NCBI RefSeq assembly: GCF_000812565.1
Contig: NZ_JTAM01000016.1
Location: 1 to 64,000, forward strand
Source of the DNA: Flammeovirga sp. OC4
GTDB lineage: Bacteria; Bacteroidota; Bacteroidia; Cytophagales; Flammeovirgaceae
DNA: 64,000 nucleotides
Direction: 5' to 3'
In this document: piece by piece, positions 53,638 to 63,010 of the stretch
Layout: every line of letters starts with the position of its first letter
Position numbering within the stretch: position 1 is the stretch's first letter
Position numbers and translations under genes: made by a program
Notes under the pieces: generated by a model
Database searches by the model: none
Told to the model about the DNA's origin: nothing
The model's input: the letters and a program-made list of their open reading frames with translations, nothing else

Positions 53638-55260
53638 ATGAAAAGATTTAATTACATATTATTCATCATTATCGCTACACTAAGTGCATGTTCGTTTTTG
53701 GATTTAGAACCCAAAGATGAACTGACTAGAGATAATTTTTACAAAAACGACAGAGAAGTAACCTTAGCTTTGTCGGGAGTCTATGCACAGTTGCGTACCC
53801 TATATGCTGAAGATTTTTCGGTTTGGTTAAATGTGGGAACGGACGAGATGCTTTACAGAAGAGCCACATTTGGAAAAGAATTAAGCCGAATGTCATACAA
53901 TGAATCTGATATAGATTTGGCGAGAATCTGGAAAAATAGCTACACGGCTATCAATATTGCCAATGACTTTATTGGGTCGTTGTCTGCATTGGATACCATC
54001 CCCAATTTAAAGAGAACAGACCACGACTTAATGTTGGGAGAGGCTTTGACGCTAAGAGCCATGTTCTATTTCAATATGGTAAGAATGTGGGAGCATATTC
54101 CATTACGTTTGGATCATTTCACCGACCTCAACGGCAACTTAGACGGTTTGAATATGCCCAATGTACCAGCCAATAAAATTTATAATCAGATTGTAGCAGA
54201 CTTGGAAGCCTCATTGGAATTGATGAATGAGCGTCCAAAGCAATACGGAAGAGTTTCAAAGCAAATTGCTCACGGTATTTTGGCAAGAGTATTCTTAAAC
54301 ATGGCAGGGGCGAGAGTGCAAGGAGGTGATTTTGGAAAGAATTACTGTTTGAATAAAGTAGTAGAGCACACCAATGCCGTGGTAAACTATGGTTATCATA
54401 CGCTCTTACCAGAATATGAAGAGGTTTTCTTGAATGAAATCAAAGGCATCAGAAATGATGTGGAAGTGATGTGGGAAGTAGATTTTACAGTTTCTGACAG
54501 TAGAAATTTAGGCGGAAGAATCGGTAATTTCAATGGAGTACAAATCAGCTTCACTTCAGGTAATCAACCTTTCGCAACGGCCAACAGTTACATTGCCCCA
54601 ACCATGCACAATGCTTTGTATAGCAATACAGATACTAGAAAAGCATGGAATTGTGCCAATTTTAGCTTCAACAATGACGGAGATTTTTACTTTCCTGTTT
54701 TCACTAAAAATGAATTAAGATGGTACCCTGGGAAATGGAGAAGATTGGATTTGGGAAGAGATTCCAACGGAGAATTAGATGACACTGCCGAAAGCTTAGA
54801 AATGGGCGTCATCAACAAAGATAGAACTTCAATTAATTTCCCATTGTTGCGTTACAGCGATGTTTTATTGATGAGAGCAGAAGCATTGTATCTTTTACAA
54901 GGAGAAAACGAACAGTCCAATCAGGACATTGAATTGGTAAGAAATAGAGCGAATGCAGGAACCTTGGAAGAAGGGCTAATGCAAGTGGACGGCAACTATA
55001 TGAAGCTGATCCAAGAAGAACGCCGAAGAGAACTTTGCTACGAAGGTCACCGAAGATTTGACTTGGTACGTTGGGGAATCCTATTGGAAACCATGAAAGA
55101 TTTGAGTGAAAACATCAGAGCGAATCCAAGTTTCAGAGAAGCACATGAAATCCAATTGGTAGCACCAGGAGAAAGAGTGGAAGAGAAGCATGTGGTGTTT
55201 CCGATTCCTTCGGATGAATTGCAGATCAATGTGAATATTAAACAACACAACCTTTGGTAA
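53638..55260 (+). CDS. susD: SusD/RagB-family lipoprotein (second locus)
   Basis: 540 aa, lipobox LSAC (Cys18) followed by SFLDLEPKDELT, the SusD start. The core shows GEALTLRAMFYFNMVRMWEHIPLRLD near residue 136 and the C-terminal family end EERRRELCYEGHRRFDLVRWGIL near 461, with FPIPSDELQINVNIKQ at the end. It works with the SusC above. The next gene begins 11 bp later. Confidence 0.95.
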   Translation: MKRFNYILFIIIATLSACSFLDLEPKDELTRDNFYKNDREVTLALSGVYAQLRTLYAEDFSVWLNVGTDEMLYRRATFGKELSRMSYNESDIDLARIWKNSYTAINIANDFIGSLSALDTIPNLKRTDHDLMLGEALTLRAMFYFNMVRMWEHIPLRLDHFTDLNGNLDGLNMPNVPANKIYNQIVADLEASLELMNERPKQYGRVSKQIAHGILARVFLNMAGARVQGGDFGKNYCLNKVVEHTNAVVNYGYHTLLPEYEEVFLNEIKGIRNDVEVMWEVDFTVSDSRNLGGRIGNFNGVQISFTSGNQPFATANSYIAPTMHNALYSNTDTRKAWNCANFSFNNDGDFYFPVFTKNELRWYPGKWRRLDLGRDSNGELDDTAESLEMGVINKDRTSINFPLLRYSDVLLMRAEALYLLQGENEQSNQDIELVRNRANAGTLEEGLMQVDGNYMKLIQEERRRELCYEGHRRFDLVRWGILLETMKDLSENIRANPSFREAHEIQLVAPGERVEEKHVVFPIPSDELQINVNIKQHNLW

Positions 55261-55271
55261 ACGGAACTGAC

Positions 55272-56615
55272 ATGAAAAAATTACTATTAAATATAATGGC
55301 AATGTTGAGTTGTACGGCATGTTTGACAGAGCATAATGTAGACTTCACGTTACCGGCAGAAGCTCCTCAAACTTTATTATATCATGAAAATGATGTGGTA
55401 AAACCGTTCACTGTCTCTTTTGAAGGTGTAGTACCAGAAACTATGGCGGAAGGAGCATTGAACTATGATATCTCCAAAGTGGCATGGATTCAAGCATCAG
55501 ATACTACGGTGGTGGAAGACAGTATCAACCCTTTTACCATCAATACAGAAACGGGTGTGATCCAATACACTCCTCATGACTCCACAAAGTTGGGGGCTTA
55601 TTTGATCGATGTGATCCTTAATAATGAAGTGGGGGCTACAGAATTTACGCAAGCTTACAGAACGCTTTTAGAAGACTGGAGGCCCGTTGTGAGTATTGAT
55701 ACAGAAGACAGCAATATCGAATTACTAATTGATAATACAGGTCAACCACTTTCTTCTGTTGTTTTGGGAGCAACTGTTGAGGTGGAAAAAACAGAAATGT
55801 CAGAGGTGAAGATCGATATTACGCCAGCCCTTCCAGAGGGAACGCAACTATTATTACATGCTTCGGGGTATTTGTATTTTACAGGAGTAGTTGAAAATAC
55901 AAGCTATAAAGTGGTGCTATCGGCAGAAAATGAATATGGAGCTTCTCAAGAAAACCCTATATTGTATTTACATACTAAAGTAGTTTCATCGGTAGAGCGA
56001 CCATTGTTTGAAATGGCAATTACTTCCAATTATAAGCCAGAAGGATTAAGTGAGTTTGAGTTTGAAAACATGTTCTTCAAACAGATTTCAGGACCAGAAA
56101 TTACAGCTCCTACCACTTGGTGGAATATCAACCGAGAAAAGAAAAACCATCCGGATCAAAGTAGAAATGAAAACTTTATCACAAGGTGCTATGCAAGAAC
56201 GGTTGAATCCAACTCTCAAGCAGAACACATCATGGTACCTCTGGCTTCTTTTGATGCAGAAAACCTACAAGCTATCATGACCGAAACAGGTGTCATCTTT
56301 AATGCGGGCGTTGATATTACAGGTGAGCAAAGAATTGAAATCAGAGTAGTAGGTGAAACAGAATACAATGAAGCCATCATTAATAATGATGTGGCTTCAA
56401 GAATAGATAATTGGCCATTGGTTTACACGACAGCTCAGCATGAAAGAACAGAAAAAGGCTGGTTCTTCGTCCATCATAATGCAGATGAAGGCGTACAAAT
56501 CAATGACACAAAACTGAAAGTAGTAGTCCTTTATAGACACATGGGTGATAGCAACAGTGGCTATATGGGATTGGATCAATTGAAAGTTTCCGGCAGGTAT
56601 TTACTCTTTGATTAG
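55272..56615 (+). CDS. Surface lipoprotein with Ig/cadherin-like repeats (locus-associated, 2)
   Basis: About 447 aa from the ATG at 55272; a TTG at 55254 would overlap susD and is not favoured. The signal peptide ends near Cys14 or Cys17 (MLSCTAC). The repeat FTINTETGVIQYTPHDSTKLGAYLIDVILNNEVG near residue 92 is very like that in the 49134 lipoprotein, so the two share a domain layout and probably a common origin. A C-terminal beta domain ends GYMGLDQLKVSGRYLLF. It probably binds the same glycan at the surface. Confidence 0.75.
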   Translation: MKKLLLNIMAMLSCTACLTEHNVDFTLPAEAPQTLLYHENDVVKPFTVSFEGVVPETMAEGALNYDISKVAWIQASDTTVVEDSINPFTINTETGVIQYTPHDSTKLGAYLIDVILNNEVGATEFTQAYRTLLEDWRPVVSIDTEDSNIELLIDNTGQPLSSVVLGATVEVEKTEMSEVKIDITPALPEGTQLLLHASGYLYFTGVVENTSYKVVLSAENEYGASQENPILYLHTKVVSSVERPLFEMAITSNYKPEGLSEFEFENMFFKQISGPEITAPTTWWNINREKKNHPDQSRNENFITRCYARTVESNSQAEHIMVPLASFDAENLQAIMTETGVIFNAGVDITGEQRIEIRVVGETEYNEAIINNDVASRIDNWPLVYTTAQHERTEKGWFFVHHNADEGVQINDTKLKVVVLYRHMGDSNSGYMGLDQLKVSGRYLLFD

Positions 56616-56629
56616 GGGTATGTTTCAAG

Positions 56630-57010
56630 TGTTAAGCGATAGCGTCACTTGGAACTGTACATTGGCGAAGTCTCCCGACTTCGAAAGACAATTTTGGCCT
56701 TTTGGTTAGAAGTCAGGAGACTTCTGATGATCTGTAGGACACGAATGACGCTTTCGCTAAACATTCGCGCCAGGGGACTTTCTACTCAATTTGTTTGGTA
56801 GTGCTCCCCCGGCCTTGAAGGAAAAAGCGTTAAGAATTTCATGTATTGAGCCGTTAAAAATGATTTTGTTGTTTGAGCTTTAGCGAGTTTAAAATCATTT
56901 AGGCGAGAGGAATGGAATTTAGCTTTTGCCTTCTAAGCCTTGAATTTTTTGCTTCGTTTTTGTTTCAAGACAAAAATGAAGAAGAAGGAAGTTTGAAAGT
57001 AGGATGTAGA
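56630..57010 (-). repeat. Interspersed repeat, copy H
   Basis: About 380 bp in reverse orientation, with an extra right-end palindrome GAAGTCTCCCGACTTC (about 56668-56683) and its relative GAAGTCAGGAGACTTC (about 56711-56726), both REP-like. The GACACGAATGACGC, CGGCCTTGAAGG, AAAAGCGTTAAGAATTTCATG and hairpin-arm blocks are clear. The next gene's frame is open into it, but only by chance. Confidence 0.8.
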
Positions 57011-57106
57011 AAGCTTGTAAAAAGATTAATGGATAGCTGTCGATATTTTAGAAGTGGCTTCACACGAACCATATTCTCAAACATTGACAGAAGAAATGAA
57101 AGAATA

Positions 57107-59032
57107 ATGAAAAAGTTACATCGAAATATCATTACAATCATCGCTTTTATTTTGGCGACCCCGCTGATGCTTTCAGCGGAAGTACGTCCCAATGAAGTAG
57201 TGATTGGACTCGACGACACCATTCAACAACAACTGTTGAACTTGGAAAGTATTCCCTATTGGAAAGACAGCACACGCTTGATCTCCTATGAGGAACTACT
57301 GGTCAGGAATCCGAAATTCGATGTAACGGATCATTATTCAAAAGCCGATTATGACAATGAAGCCAACTATTGGTTGAAGTTTAAAGTCAATATTGATCAC
57401 AACAGCGCAAAGCATTGGCTCATTGAAATCTACGATCAGAAAATTCAAGAGATCTTCGTTTTCTTGCCATTACTGGACGGTACACTGAAAAAGGAAATTA
57501 TGGGAGCCTCTCATCCTTATGCCAAAAGAATGTATGACCATAAAAACTTTGTGATTCCCTTGACGCATGATATTGATTTTTCAAAACCGATTTACGTCAA
57601 AGTCAATAGTAACAAGAAAGTGGACCTTCATATGAATTTCAGAAGCATCAATAGATTTGTGCAGTATTCTACCAAAGAATATTTATGGTTCGGTTTGCAG
57701 TATGGAGCGTTTATCATCATGGCCATCTATTCTCTTTTGCTTTGGACGAGTATCAGAGATTTCAAATACATTGCGTATATCGGTCATATCGTGGTGGTGT
57801 GTTTGTATAGTATGACCAATGACGGTGTGGCTTTCCAGTTTTTATGGCCCAAAACGCCAGCCATCAATACCTTTATCAATGCCTTTCTGAGTTTTGCAGT
57901 ATCTCTGACAGTGACCAATTTTATCAGAGAAGTCGTCGATAAAAAGTACTTGACAAGGTCTTATCATATTGCCATCAATGTACTTTTCGGCATTCAGTTT
58001 CTGGTATTGGTTTTGACTATAATGGGCGAGGTTCCCTCAGAAGGAAGACTCTCGTTGGTGATTACCTTGCCCGTTTTACTTTTCGGGTTGACCAGTATCT
58101 ACCGCAAATCCACTATGTCACCTTATTATATCATAGGCATCAGTTTCCTTTTGATAGGATGTATTGTTTGGTATTTGAAATGGTACGGTATCATCCCTCA
58201 TAACTTCTTCACCTTTTATGGCTTCAGAATGTCAGTTATTGCTGAAATGCTCGCCTTCTCTTTCGCCCTTTATGACACGTTACGTCTTTTGAAAGAAAGC
58301 GAACACCAAGCACAACGTAAGCTATTGAATCAGCAAAGAATAACGGAGTTGATGCACGAACAGGTGATTGAAGAACAGAAAAAGAACATTGAGTTGAGTA
58401 ATAAAGTCAATGAAGAATTGGAGCAAAAAGTGAAGGAAAGAACGGAGGAACTGCAGAAAAGAGAAATTCAGTTGGAGGAGTTGAATCAACAGCTTTCACA
58501 AAGAGCAGAGAAGCTGGGCAAAACCAATTATAAGCTCGATGTCACGAATTACAACCTGAAAGATGAAATCAAGAAAGTCATAGAAAAGCGTTTTATCAAT
58601 TCAGTAGTAACGATTACAGAGTTCCAAGATCTTTTCCCCGATGCTACAGCATGTAAGCGTTATTTGGCCAAGCAAAAGTGGAGTAATGGTTTTAAATGTA
58701 AGCAGTGTGGCAATTGTTCAGGTTCTAAAACAGGACAGACGTTTACGATGCGTTGTACAAAATGCGGTTACGTGGATTCAGTCACAAGCAATACCGTTTT
58801 TCATGGCGTTAAGTTTGATCTGACCAAAGCCTTTTACCTTTCCTACATCACACTTTATCAACCTGACGCCTACCGCAATATTGAGTTGAGTGAGATGTTG
58901 AATATGTCGAGAAATACGATCTCAAAATTCAAAACCAAAGTGAAGGAAGCGAAAGAGAACAAATTACTCATTCCGAATTTTACAATAGAAGAAAATAACA
59001 CGATTGAAATAGAAGATAAAAAGCAAGCCTAA
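57107..59032 (+). CDS. 7TMR-DISM sensor fused to IS1595-type zinc ribbon
   Basis: 641 aa from the ATG at 57107; the frame opens further upstream only through repeat copy H. After the signal peptide comes a periplasmic 7TMR-DISMED2-like beta domain (about 30-180, NEANYWLKFKVNI ... HWLIEIYDQKIQEIFVFLP), seven membrane helices (about 190-400) and a long coiled coil (about 405-500, KVKERTEELQKRE). The C terminus, in the usual position of a kinase or cyclase, is instead a zinc ribbon with Cys531, Cys534, Cys550 and Cys553 (WSNGFKCKQCG ... MRCTKCGYVDSVTSNTVFHGVKFDLTKAF), as at the N terminus of IS1595 transposases, and a helix-turn-helix (ELSEMLNMSRNTISKFKTKVKEA). It is probably a membrane-bound DNA-binding regulator. 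Its stop overlaps the sulfatase start (TAATG). Confidence 0.88.
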   Translation: MKKLHRNIITIIAFILATPLMLSAEVRPNEVVIGLDDTIQQQLLNLESIPYWKDSTRLISYEELLVRNPKFDVTDHYSKADYDNEANYWLKFKVNIDHNSAKHWLIEIYDQKIQEIFVFLPLLDGTLKKEIMGASHPYAKRMYDHKNFVIPLTHDIDFSKPIYVKVNSNKKVDLHMNFRSINRFVQYSTKEYLWFGLQYGAFIIMAIYSLLLWTSIRDFKYIAYIGHIVVVCLYSMTNDGVAFQFLWPKTPAINTFINAFLSFAVSLTVTNFIREVVDKKYLTRSYHIAINVLFGIQFLVLVLTIMGEVPSEGRLSLVITLPVLLFGLTSIYRKSTMSPYYIIGISFLLIGCIVWYLKWYGIIPHNFFTFYGFRMSVIAEMLAFSFALYDTLRLLKESEHQAQRKLLNQQRITELMHEQVIEEQKKNIELSNKVNEELEQKVKERTEELQKREIQLEELNQQLSQRAEKLGKTNYKLDVTNYNLKDEIKKVIEKRFINSVVTITEFQDLFPDATACKRYLAKQKWSNGFKCKQCGNCSGSKTGQTFTMRCTKCGYVDSVTSNTVFHGVKFDLTKAFYLSYITLYQPDAYRNIELSEMLNMSRNTISKFKTKVKEAKENKLLIPNFTIEENNTIEIEDKKQA

Positions 59033-61029
59033 TGAAAGAGGTACTTATAAAAATACTATGGTTTTTGATGCTAACAGGAAGTACTTCCTTAGCACAAAAT
59101 CGCCCCAATTTTTTAATCATTGTTGCCGATGATTTGGGGTATGCAGATGTGGGGTATCATCATTTAAGCAAGGATATTCCTACAGAAAACATTGATAAAC
59201 TAGCGGAAAAGGGCGTTGTGTTCAAAAATAGCTACGTCACCGCTCCCGTTTGTGGCCCTTCACGCGCTGCGCTAATGACGGGAAGTTATCAGCAGAGATT
59301 TGGTTTCAAAGACAATCCAGGTCCTTTCCGTCCTTCTCCAGAGGTTGTGCCGGGTATTTCGGATCAATTCCCTACCATCGCTGAAAAATTACAGGAGAAT
59401 GGATATGCGACTGTAGCCATCGGAAAGTGGCATTTGGGAGGTCAAGAGGATAGAAACTACTTACCGTTTCAAAAAGGATTTGATCATTATTACGGCTTTT
59501 TAGGTGGTGCTTCTTCCTATTATTTTGAGGACGAATGTTCTCAGTTTTTTATGGAAGATGATCAGCCTATCAAAACCCCAAAGACCTATCTGACGGATTT
59601 ATTCGGTCAAAAGGCCATAGATTATATTGATGCTCACGATCAAAAACAACCTTTCTTGATGTACTGGGCTCCTAATGCTGTTCATACGCCATTGGAAGCA
59701 CCAACAGAAGTATTGACAAAGTTTGATCACATCAAAGATCCTAACCGAAAAAAGCTCGTGGCCATGCAGTATGTCATGGATCAGAACATCGGTAAAATCA
59801 TCAAAAAACTAAAAGAAAAAGGGATTTATGACAATACAGTAATTGTTTTTATCTCTGATAATGGAGGGAAACCGGGAGACAATTATTCTTTGAATTTACC
59901 ATTGAATGGTGAAAAGGGAACATTGTATGAAGGTGGAATCAAAACCCCTTGCTTGATGCACTTTCCAGCTCAATTACCGAGCGGGAAAACCTATGATCCT
60001 ATGGTATCAAGCATGGACATCTACCCCACATTATTATCATTTGCGGGCATTCCTCTTCCGAAACATATTGATGGTGTCAATTTAATTCCATTTGTCACCA
60101 CGGATAAAAAACAACCCCATCAACAATTGTTTTGGAAGAATGCCAACAAATGGTGCATTCGTCATGGAGATTGGAAACTATTTTATGATAAAAAAGCCAA
60201 AAAGGAAAGGCTGTATCATATCAGTGTAGATCCTTATGAAAAGGAAGATTTGTATGAAAAATACCCCGATAAGGTAAAAGACCTTAAAGAAATTTATGCA
60301 CAATGGGATCAAAACAATTCGAAAATTGCTTGGGGTTGGAATCCTTCAGCAGTGGGCAAATACAAAGTGCATAATCAGTTTACTTTTGAAGAAATCATCC
60401 CTGAGCGTTTTGAAAGTAAGCACTTCCAGCAAGTAGAAGTCATTCAAAACTCCAAAAAACAGGGGTTGAACCAAAGCGAACATGTGTTAGTACTGGAAGA
60501 TGGGGAACCTTCATCAAAAATCCGTGTTTCACATGCTCCAATGTCTCCTAGAGAATTAGGATACTGCCATCTGAAAATCTATGCTAAAAAAGCAACGGAA
60601 GTGGAAGTGCATTTGAAACTAGGGGATGAAATGGAATTCAATCAGCAAGTCCAAACGTATACGACAACAGGAGAGTGGCAGGATTTAGTCTTTGACTATT
60701 CCAAATTCAAAGGAAAAGTGAAAGGATTGGAAATTGTCTTCAAAGGAAAGAATTCAAAAATCTATGTAGACGATATTTGGTGGAATAAAAACCCCGAACC
60801 TATCACCGTCAATGATGCTTCAAAAGTAGAGCAAATCCAACTTTTCACCAGTATCAAAGACAAAAACAAAAAAGTACTGACATGGAAACCTATCCCGAAT
60901 GTAGACGCTTATTTGGTACGACATAAAGGGACGCTCATTCTAACAACAATTAATAATTATGTCAAGATTGATAAAGGTATTCCATTACGAGAGATTAAAG
61001 TGACAGCACGATCTGATCATAAGCTTTGA
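59032..61029 (+). CDS. Secreted formylglycine sulfatase with C-terminal beta domain, second of locus
   Basis: 665 aa. Signal peptide (ends SLAQN), PNFLIIVADDLGYADVGYHH with the metal Asp pair, maturation motif CGPSR at Cys74, AIGKWHLGG near residue 123 and FISDNGGKPG near 275. Past about residue 480 an extra domain of 150 residues (VLVLEDGEPSSKIRVSHAPMSPRELGYCHLKIYAKKATEVEVHLKLGD ... KIYVDDIWW) has the jelly-roll look of a carbohydrate-binding module. It is translationally coupled to the sensor gene by the TAATG overlap. Confidence 0.94.
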   Translation: MKEVLIKILWFLMLTGSTSLAQNRPNFLIIVADDLGYADVGYHHLSKDIPTENIDKLAEKGVVFKNSYVTAPVCGPSRAALMTGSYQQRFGFKDNPGPFRPSPEVVPGISDQFPTIAEKLQENGYATVAIGKWHLGGQEDRNYLPFQKGFDHYYGFLGGASSYYFEDECSQFFMEDDQPIKTPKTYLTDLFGQKAIDYIDAHDQKQPFLMYWAPNAVHTPLEAPTEVLTKFDHIKDPNRKKLVAMQYVMDQNIGKIIKKLKEKGIYDNTVIVFISDNGGKPGDNYSLNLPLNGEKGTLYEGGIKTPCLMHFPAQLPSGKTYDPMVSSMDIYPTLLSFAGIPLPKHIDGVNLIPFVTTDKKQPHQQLFWKNANKWCIRHGDWKLFYDKKAKKERLYHISVDPYEKEDLYEKYPDKVKDLKEIYAQWDQNNSKIAWGWNPSAVGKYKVHNQFTFEEIIPERFESKHFQQVEVIQNSKKQGLNQSEHVLVLEDGEPSSKIRVSHAPMSPRELGYCHLKIYAKKATEVEVHLKLGDEMEFNQQVQTYTTTGEWQDLVFDYSKFKGKVKGLEIVFKGKNSKIYVDDIWWNKNPEPITVNDASKVEQIQLFTSIKDKNKKVLTWKPIPNVDAYLVRHKGTLILTTINNYVKIDKGIPLREIKVTARSDHKL

Positions 61030-61035
61030 AAAGTT

Positions 61036-61172
61036 CTTCTGTTTCAAGTGTTTAAGCGACAGCGTCACTTGGAACTGAATATTGGCGAAGTCTCCCGACT
61101 TCGAACCACAAACCAATACATTTCGAAGTCAGGAGACAATATAGAATCACAAGTAACGGCTTAACACTTGCG
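61036..61172 (-). repeat. Interspersed repeat, partial copy I (right end)
   Basis: The same right-end motifs as in copy H: TTTCAAGTGT, GCGACAGCGTCACTTGGAAC, ATTGGCGAAGTCTCCCGACT and TTCGAAGTCAGGAGAC. The last two form a REP-like palindrome pair. The central part of the repeat is absent. Confidence 0.7.
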
Positions 61173-61211
61173 ACATTAAAATAGAATAAAGAGACATTCA
61201 ATAATAATATC

Positions 61212-62762
61212 ATGAAAAGCATCATCAATTTTAGTTTTTACCTATTAGTAAGCATTTTTTCCAGTGCATTATTCGCACAAAGTTCCACACCGAACATCCT
61301 ATTAATCACAGCCGATGACATGGACTTCAATTCCATCGGTGCCAATGGAAGTAAAGTAGAAGACATCACACCAAACATTGACAAACTCGCCTCACAAGGC
61401 ATTCGATTTACAAATGCCCACGTTACAGTAGCCGTTTGTATGCCATCAAGAGGAGTAATTGGAACGGGCTGTTACCCGAATAACAGTGGTATGACAGGCT
61501 TTTTCCCTTCAAAACCGGAAGTACCTACATTAGCAGAGGAATTGAAAAAACAGAAGAACTATAAAACGGGTATCCTCGGAAAAGTAAAACACTCTACACC
61601 GAAAAAAGTAGATAAATACGTGTGGGAATATGCCTATGATTCCAAAGAATTAGGGTCAGGAAGATCACCGAAACTTTATAAATCACGTTTCAAAACATTC
61701 TTAGAACAGGCAAAATCAGAAAACAGACCCTTCTTTATGATGGCCAACTCTCATGACCCTCACCGTCCGTTTTTCGTGGATAGCCCCAACTATGAAAGAA
61801 ATGGCAGACAAAGACCATCAAGAATCTACACTCCTGATGAAGTGGAAGTGCCAGGTTTCTTAACAGATATGCCAGAAATAAGACAAGAATTAGCGAACTA
61901 TTTCAGTTCAGTAAAAAGATGTGACGATACGGTAGGGGCATTATTAGAAGCACTTTCAGAAGCAGGTTTAGCGGATAACACTATCATTATTTTCTTATCG
62001 GATAACGGTATGGCCTTCCCATTTGCCAAGTCCAACGTGTATTTACAATCTACAAGAACGCCATTTATGGTCAAGTGGCCGAACCATATTCCGGCAGGGC
62101 AAGTGAATGAAAAAGACATGGTTTCTATGGTCGACTTAATGCCCACACTTTTAGAAGCGACAGGCCTTGAGATACCGGCAACATTAGATGGAAGAAGTTT
62201 CTTACCCATCTTAAAAGGAAAGAAACAAAAAGACAGAGATATGATCTACACGCATTACAACGAAACATCAGGTAGCAAAGCCTTTCCAATGCGTGCCGTA
62301 CAAACACACGATTACTTGTACATCTTCTCACCATGGGCCGTAGGAGGTAGACAATACAAAACGTCATCGATCAACGGAAAAACGTTTACAGCCATGAAAA
62401 CGGAAGCGGAAACCAACCCTGAAATGAAAGAGCGTGTAGATTTCTGCCTTTTCAGAACTGTTTCAGAATTCTATGATTTAAAAAATGATCCGAACGGTTT
62501 AAATAATGTGATCAACTCTCCAAAATACGCAAAGCAACAAGCAGAGTTTGAAAAAGCCATGTTGGAATACATGCAAAAAACAGAGGATCCTATGTTGGAC
62601 ATGTACAATCACAAAGAGGATGAGCAATACTTGATCTCTGCCACTCAAAAGCACCAAGAGTACGTCAATGAATTGAACCGTATTCGCAGAGCGGAAAAAA
62701 GAAAAGCAAGAGCAGAAGCTGGTGAAACAGGTAAGAAGAAAAAGAAAAAACAAGCACATTAA
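61212..62762 (+). CDS. Secreted formylglycine sulfatase (heparan N-sulfatase-like), third of locus
   Basis: 516 aa. Signal peptide (ends ALFAQ), PNILLITADDMDFNSIGANG with the metal Asp pair, maturation motif CMPSR at Cys76, GKVKHSTP near residue 122 where most S1 sulfatases read GKWHLG, and HDPHRPF near 180, a pattern of the sulfamidase-like subfamily (S1_8). FLSDNGMAFPFAKSN near 257 completes the active site. The C-terminal tail is extremely basic (RKARAEAGETGKKKKKKQ). It is the last gene of the locus, followed by a terminator. Confidence 0.93.
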   Translation: MKSIINFSFYLLVSIFSSALFAQSSTPNILLITADDMDFNSIGANGSKVEDITPNIDKLASQGIRFTNAHVTVAVCMPSRGVIGTGCYPNNSGMTGFFPSKPEVPTLAEELKKQKNYKTGILGKVKHSTPKKVDKYVWEYAYDSKELGSGRSPKLYKSRFKTFLEQAKSENRPFFMMANSHDPHRPFFVDSPNYERNGRQRPSRIYTPDEVEVPGFLTDMPEIRQELANYFSSVKRCDDTVGALLEALSEAGLADNTIIIFLSDNGMAFPFAKSNVYLQSTRTPFMVKWPNHIPAGQVNEKDMVSMVDLMPTLLEATGLEIPATLDGRSFLPILKGKKQKDRDMIYTHYNETSGSKAFPMRAVQTHDYLYIFSPWAVGGRQYKTSSINGKTFTAMKTEAETNPEMKERVDFCLFRTVSEFYDLKNDPNGLNNVINSPKYAKQQAEFEKAMLEYMQKTEDPMLDMYNHKEDEQYLISATQKHQEYVNELNRIRRAEKRKARAEAGETGKKKKKKQAH

Positions 62763-62918
62763 TCGCCTCTAATAGCATCAATTTCCAAGGTTGAGCAAAA
62801 AAATAAAAAATTTTCAATAATTCGATAGGGGTTTCAATAGTGAAATACACTTCTGTAGATGAAAAGGTAGTTAAGTAAAGTAATTTATCTTAGTAAATCA
62901 ATCGTAGTGTAGTGATAG

Positions 62919-62949
62919 AGGTGATGTTCTGCATCACCTTTATTTTTTT
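62919..62949 (+). terminator. Terminator of the second utilization locus
   Basis: A perfect 8-bp stem (AGGTGATG at 62919-62926, CATCACCT at 62932-62939) is followed by TTATTTTTTT. Confidence 0.85.
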
Positions 62950-63010
62950 GTTCTATTTAGTTAAAATAAATAGTTAAGTTAGTTAATTACATTAAATAGA
63001 AGAGGGGCTT

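Noticed and set aside
55254-55271. TTG start for the second lipoprotein, overlapping susD
   Set aside because: The ATG at 55272 begins a normal lipoprotein signal and leaves a usual 11-bp gap.
56912-57106. Upstream extension of the 7TM sensor gene
   Set aside because: The extra 65 residues come from repeat copy H. The ATG at 57107 starts a proper signal peptide.
58697-58960. Truncated IS1595 insertion sequence
   Set aside because: The zinc ribbon is in frame with the sensor, with a continuous coiled coil before it and no transposase core or terminal inverted repeats around it, so it is treated as a domain of the sensor.
62763-63010. tRNA or small structured RNA after the last sulfatase
   Set aside because: Only a terminator hairpin is visible; no cloverleaf or conserved RNA motif was recognised.
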